NCBI GenBank assembly: GCA_964549995.1
Contig: CAZJXF010000147.1
Span: 1 to 7,833 of the forward strand
Direction of reading: 5' to 3'
Origin: Desulfatirhabdium sp964549995
Lineage (GTDB): Bacteria > Desulfobacterota > Desulfobacteria > Desulfobacterales > Desulfatirhabdiaceae
Length of the DNA stretch: 7,833 nt
The notes beneath the pieces are model-generated. The model was not told the origin of the DNA. It searched no databases and saw nothing but the letters and a program-made list of their open reading frames with translations. The translations under genes and the position numbers were made by a program. Positions 5,157 through 7,833 of the stretch are shown here, one piece after another. Position 1 is the stretch's first letter. Every line of letters starts with the position of its first letter.

Positions 5157-7679
5157 TCAGGATTTCCTTTCGCTGAACAGGCGTGCGTAAAGTCGTTCAT
5201 AGGCTTCGATCATGGCCTCCACCGAAAAACGCTCATGAACGCGCTCGAAATTGCGCTCTCCGATGGCAAGTCTTCGATCCCGATCCTCGAGAAGATCGAC
5301 AAGGATCGAAGCCAAATCGTCCACATTGTCCGCCAGAAGGCTATCGTCCCCCAGAATTTCCGGCAATGCACCGATGCGGTAACCCACGACGGGGATTTTC
5401 ATGCTCATCGCGAACGGCGACACCTGCCCGAAGCTCTCCTTCCAAACGGGCGCGACGAACACGGACAACCGCCTGTAGTATTCGGGGAGCAACGCATAGG
5501 GAACGTAGTGGGTGAACTCGAAATTGGCACTCGCCCCCTGCTCCGACACGCGGGTCCGATAGGCTTCGAAATAATATCCGCCGCCGACGATGAGCACTTG
5601 AGTCGTCGGCCTGCGCTTCACGACCTCGATGAAGACGTCGATGGCATTTTCCTTGAGCTTGTCCGGATCGAGCCGGTACACCATACCGATCACATTGTCG
5701 GGAATTGGCGCATCCCCCCGGTCAAAGAGTCGGAGATCGCTTCCCGGATAGATGACCGAAGACTTTTCCGCGACACACGCCGCAAAATTCTTGGCGTATT
5801 CACTCACATATACGTAGTGATCGATTCGATCGTGCACATAGGGAACAACAGGCGTATTGACGTTTTCGATCAGAATTCCGTTCCAGTTCTCGGCCGCCTG
5901 AAACACCTTGAGGTACCAGGCGGCATCCCCTTCCCCCCAATAGTGGACGTGAAGAAGATCCGCTTTCTTCTTCTTCAGAAAGGTCGTGACCGCATCCACG
6001 GTCATTTCCATCGGAAACTGATGAATCGGAACACCGGCATAGGCCAGCGGAGTTGGAATGAGAAAGGAGACCACTTCTTGATCGTAGCGATCCCCCAAAT
6101 GTTCGACCAGGTCCACGACGAGACGGCTCGATCCACCGGTCAAAAAATTCGCGAGGGCATGAATGACCTTCGGCCGGTTGGGTCGGATCGATTTCGGTTG
6201 TCGGACATGATAGGTCTTTTCATCGGTCACGGGAGACGATTCAACAGACGGATGAAGGGTTTGTCGAAGTTTGATTTTTGTATCCCGGTACCGGGTGAGC
6301 CATTTCCATCCTTTGGAAGCAAAAATTTCCTGAAGAAGCCGCTCCTTTTCCGCAGCCTGATGCCGGACGGTGGCGATCTGCGCGTCGGCCTCCACGAGCT
6401 GGATTTCCGCCCGGTGCATGCGGGTTTTCCATTCGGCGCAGTCGGCTTCCTGACGTTTCAGGGCGGCTTCCAAATCGACGATCCGCTGCCGCAGGGACTC
6501 ACATTCCGCCTGCTCTCGAATCAGTTCCCGTCGGATATCCTCCCGCTCATGGCCGACTTCATCAAGACGGATATCCCTTGCACGTATTTCTTCTGTGAGA
6601 CGTTGCAGTTCCCGATCCTTCTGCCCAACCTGATCTGCCAATAGTTGCAGTTCCCGATCCTTCTGCCCAACCTGATCTGCTAATAGTTGCAGTTCCCGAT
6701 CCTTCTGCCCAACCTGATCTGCTAATAGTTTCAGTTCCCGATCCTTCTGCCCAACCTGATCTGCCAATAGTTGCAGTTCCCGATCTTTCTGCTGAATGCT
6801 TTCCGTCAACCTCTGAATCTGCCTTTCAGCTGAATCCAGCAGACGGCGGGTATGAATGTCCGGATTTCGTTCCAACCCCCTATACCAGATCGTTCCCATC
6901 CGCTTCTGGGCATTCGGCGGCAATTCGTTCCATCCTTCGAAGTCAAGGGCATGAAACACGGCATACTGCACCTCGAACCTTTTCAGGAACGATTCCGTCC
7001 GAATGGTGTTGGCAGGATGCAGCCGGTACTGCAGTAACGGCCGCTGGATGAAGCCAAAGGGATGACGCGAAACCGTCCGAAGCAGAAATTCGTAGTCGTG
7101 ACAATACAGAAGCGTCGCGTCGAAGGGTTTTTCGGATTGGAACAGAGCGGATCGGATAAACAGATTGGATGTCGAAACGACGAAATTAACCTGCAAAAGA
7201 GAAAAGAAAAAATCATCGTCTCCTTGCACCGTTGCAAGAGCATCCCCGTACCATTTCAGCCAGTATCCGTATTCCGGATCTTCGGGATCGCTCAATACCG
7301 ATCCTTTCGGATCGATCGGCTCCACCCGGCTCGCCAACACCTGCACTTCGGAATGGTCCTCCATGAAGGTCAGGCAAAGCGCAAGTCTTTCAGGATGGTA
7401 GACATCGTCCGAATTGAGGATGGCTATATACCTCCCCCTGGCCATCTCGATTCCCCGGTTGATGGCTGCAGCAGCCCCCCTGTTTTCTTGACGAAAGCAA
7501 CGGATCCGCTCATCGGCGAACCGCTGGATTTCAAACCAGGTGTTGTCCCTGGAACCATCGTCGATGATAAGAAGCTCGAAATCGGCGAATGTCTGCTTCA
7601 ACACACTGTCGATGGCAGCAGCGACATAGCTTTCGTGGTTGTACGCCGGAACAATCACACTTATGCACGGGTCATTCAT
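5157..7679 (-). CDS. Two-domain glycosyltransferase: GT2 - coiled coil - GT4 (840 aa)
   Basis: Predicted cytoplasmic or membrane-associated enzyme adding two sugars during surface glycan assembly; donor and acceptor cannot be read from sequence. Residues 1 to about 240 are a GT-A fold GT2 domain: SVIVPAYN near the N-terminus, IIDDGS at 38-43, the metal-binding NSDD at 89-92 and a CHDYEFLLR motif at 193-201. Residues about 283-455 form a charged coiled coil containing near-identical 14-residue units (QKDRELQLLADQVG) at about 296-359. A SKGWKWLTRYR motif at 455-465 closes the coil, as in many O-antigen glycosyltransferases. Residues about 503-835 are a GT-B fold GT4 domain with GGSSRLVVDL (515-524), YVSEYAKN, IYPGSDL and KESFGQVSPF (747-756); the second Glu of EX7E is Phe755. 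The ATG start is supported by the immediate GT2 fold start and by GGAG 11 nt upstream. No transmembrane segment is seen. It is the first gene of the operon; the next begins 8 nt after its stop. Confidence 0.93.
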   Translation of the reverse strand: MNDPCISVIVPAYNHESYVAAAIDSVLKQTFADFELLIIDDGSRDNTWFEIQRFADERIRCFRQENRGAAAAINRGIEMARGRYIAILNSDDVYHPERLALCLTFMEDHSEVQVLASRVEPIDPKGSVLSDPEDPEYGYWLKWYGDALATVQGDDDFFFSLLQVNFVVSTSNLFIRSALFQSEKPFDATLLYCHDYEFLLRTVSRHPFGFIQRPLLQYRLHPANTIRTESFLKRFEVQYAVFHALDFEGWNELPPNAQKRMGTIWYRGLERNPDIHTRRLLDSAERQIQRLTESIQQKDRELQLLADQVGQKDRELKLLADQVGQKDRELQLLADQVGQKDRELQLLADQVGQKDRELQRLTEEIRARDIRLDEVGHEREDIRRELIREQAECESLRQRIVDLEAALKRQEADCAEWKTRMHRAEIQLVEADAQIATVRHQAAEKERLLQEIFASKGWKWLTRYRDTKIKLRQTLHPSVESSPVTDEKTYHVRQPKSIRPNRPKVIHALANFLTGGSSRLVVDLVEHLGDRYDQEVVSFLIPTPLAYAGVPIHQFPMEMTVDAVTTFLKKKKADLLHVHYWGEGDAAWYLKVFQAAENWNGILIENVNTPVVPYVHDRIDHYVYVSEYAKNFAACVAEKSSVIYPGSDLRLFDRGDAPIPDNVIGMVYRLDPDKLKENAIDVFIEVVKRRPTTQVLIVGGGYYFEAYRTRVSEQGASANFEFTHYVPYALLPEYYRRLSVFVAPVWKESFGQVSPFAMSMKIPVVGYRIGALPEILGDDSLLADNVDDLASILVDLLEDRDRRLAIGERNFERVHERFSVEAMIEAYERLYARLFSERKS
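6603..6792 (-). repeat. 42-bp in-frame tandem repeat (about 4.5 copies) within the coiled coil
   Basis: Four complete 42-bp units at 6603-6644, 6645-6686, 6687-6728 and 6729-6770 are followed by a 22-bp partial unit at 6771-6792. The units differ at only one to three bases: gccaatag versus gctaatag at the end of the unit, and ttgcag versus tttcag at the start of the fourth unit, which turns a Gln into Lys. Each unit encodes 14 residues, exactly two heptads, so gain or loss of a unit preserves both frame and coiled-coil register. The near-identity at silent as well as coding sites points to recent duplication or slippage, not to selection on protein alone. Confidence 0.97.
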
Positions 7680-7690
7680 GAACCAGTCAA

Positions 7691-7694
7691 CTCC
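7691..7694 (-). promoter_or_regulatory. Ribosome binding site for the first gene of the operon
   Basis: GGAG on the minus strand, 11 nt upstream of the ATG at 7679-7677. The spacing is slightly long but acceptable. I see no convincing -35/-10 pair in 7680-7712, so the promoter probably lies within or beyond the repeat element to the right. Confidence 0.5.
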
Positions 7695-7712
7695 AGAATC
7701 GTTGTTTCAAGA

Positions 7713-7833
7713 CGACTTCGCAAAAAGGTCGGTTGCTGTGTCATGCTGCATCCCTCGTCGTCGGGGGCATACGTCTACTACGCCTCACTCCTCGGGATTT
7801 GCGCTCCTTGCCTGCGGCCTTTTTTCGAAGCCG
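7713..7833. repeat. Intergenic inverted-repeat element (REP/MITE-like or structured hairpin), reaching the window edge
   Basis: An 18-bp arm at 7713-7730 (cgacttcgcaaaaaggtc) is the inverted complement of 7816-7833 (ggccttttttcgaagccg) with 15 of 18 positions matching. Nested inside are ATCCC (7750-7754) pairing with GGGAT (7794-7798), and ggcata (7766-7771) pairing with tacgcc (7779-7784) apart from one G-U wobble. The whole 121-bp stretch could fold into one long interrupted hairpin. It carries no gene I trust; the longest minus-strand reading starting at ATG 7751 is only 14 codons. From memory it resembles a family of dispersed intergenic repeats in Desulfobacterota genomes (direct motif: CCGAGGA-TGAGGCGTA, then GACGAGG, then CTTTTTGCGAAG), which I cannot verify here. 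It ends exactly at the window edge, so the outer boundary is unknown. It sits directly upstream of the operon and could hold a promoter, a terminator for an upstream gene, or neither. Confidence 0.7.

Noticed and set aside
5235..6644. A 469-codon open frame on the plus strand
   Set aside because: It lies wholly antisense to the GT2-GT4 gene, has no recognisable domain, and its length is explained by the codon composition of the real gene.
6603..6792. CRISPR-like repeats
   Set aside because: The 42-bp units are directly adjacent with no spacers and encode an in-frame coiled coil.
1121..7320. Frequent CGATCG/GATCGAT strings, recalling the HIP1 repeats of cyanobacteria
   Set aside because: They mostly fall in Asp/Ile/Arg codons of coding regions and are not the HIP1 octamer; only one GCGATCGC is seen, near 4470.
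7707..7751. A 14-codon leader peptide on the minus strand within the repeat element
   Set aside because: There is no properly spaced ribosome binding site and the reading runs through one arm of the inverted repeat, so it is probably chance.

Overview
The window is dominated by one tightly packed run of five genes, all on the minus strand (read from about 7679 down to 454), that looks like a section of a cell-surface polysaccharide or glycoprotein glycosylation locus. No 16S, tRNA, or diagnostic housekeeping gene is present, so the organism cannot be named. GC content somewhat above 50 percent, the gene style, and a ~120-bp inverted-repeat element at the right edge resemble what I remember of Desulfobacterota (Deltaproteobacteria) genomes, but this is an inference from memory only.

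Layout in transcription order (right to left): (1) 7713-7833, a hairpin-forming intergenic repeat element; (2) 5157-7679, an 840-aa two-domain glycosyltransferase (GT2, long coiled coil, GT4) whose coiled coil is built partly from a 42-bp tandem repeat at 6603-6792; (3) 3745-5148, a GT4 glycosyltransferase with a four-cysteine cluster; (4) 2801-3748, a GalE-like NAD-dependent epimerase/dehydratase; (5) 2043-2804, a GT2-like protein whose usual DxD metal-binding position reads TPNH; (6) 454-2052, a second GT4 glycosyltransferase; (7) 1-453, an AT-richer tail with no gene I can support.

The genes are separated by 8 nt or joined by overlaps: ATGA at 3745-3748, GTGA at 2801-2804, and either ATGA at 2043-2046 or a 10-nt overlap at 2043-2052. 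This implies one transcript with translational coupling. In function, the epimerase would adjust a nucleotide sugar in the cytoplasm and the glycosyltransferases would add successive sugars to a lipid-linked or protein-linked acceptor at the inner membrane face. No flippase, polymerase, ligase or export gene is visible here, so the cluster continues elsewhere or uses unlinked export genes.

The points most worth a second look are the in-frame minisatellite that sets coiled-coil length, the GT2-like protein with an apparently lost DxD, the likely split of a GT2-GT4 protein into two overlapping genes, altered EX7E motifs in all three GT4 domains, and the hairpin repeat directly upstream of the operon. 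I did not find evidence of an unmistakably new defence or mobile system.
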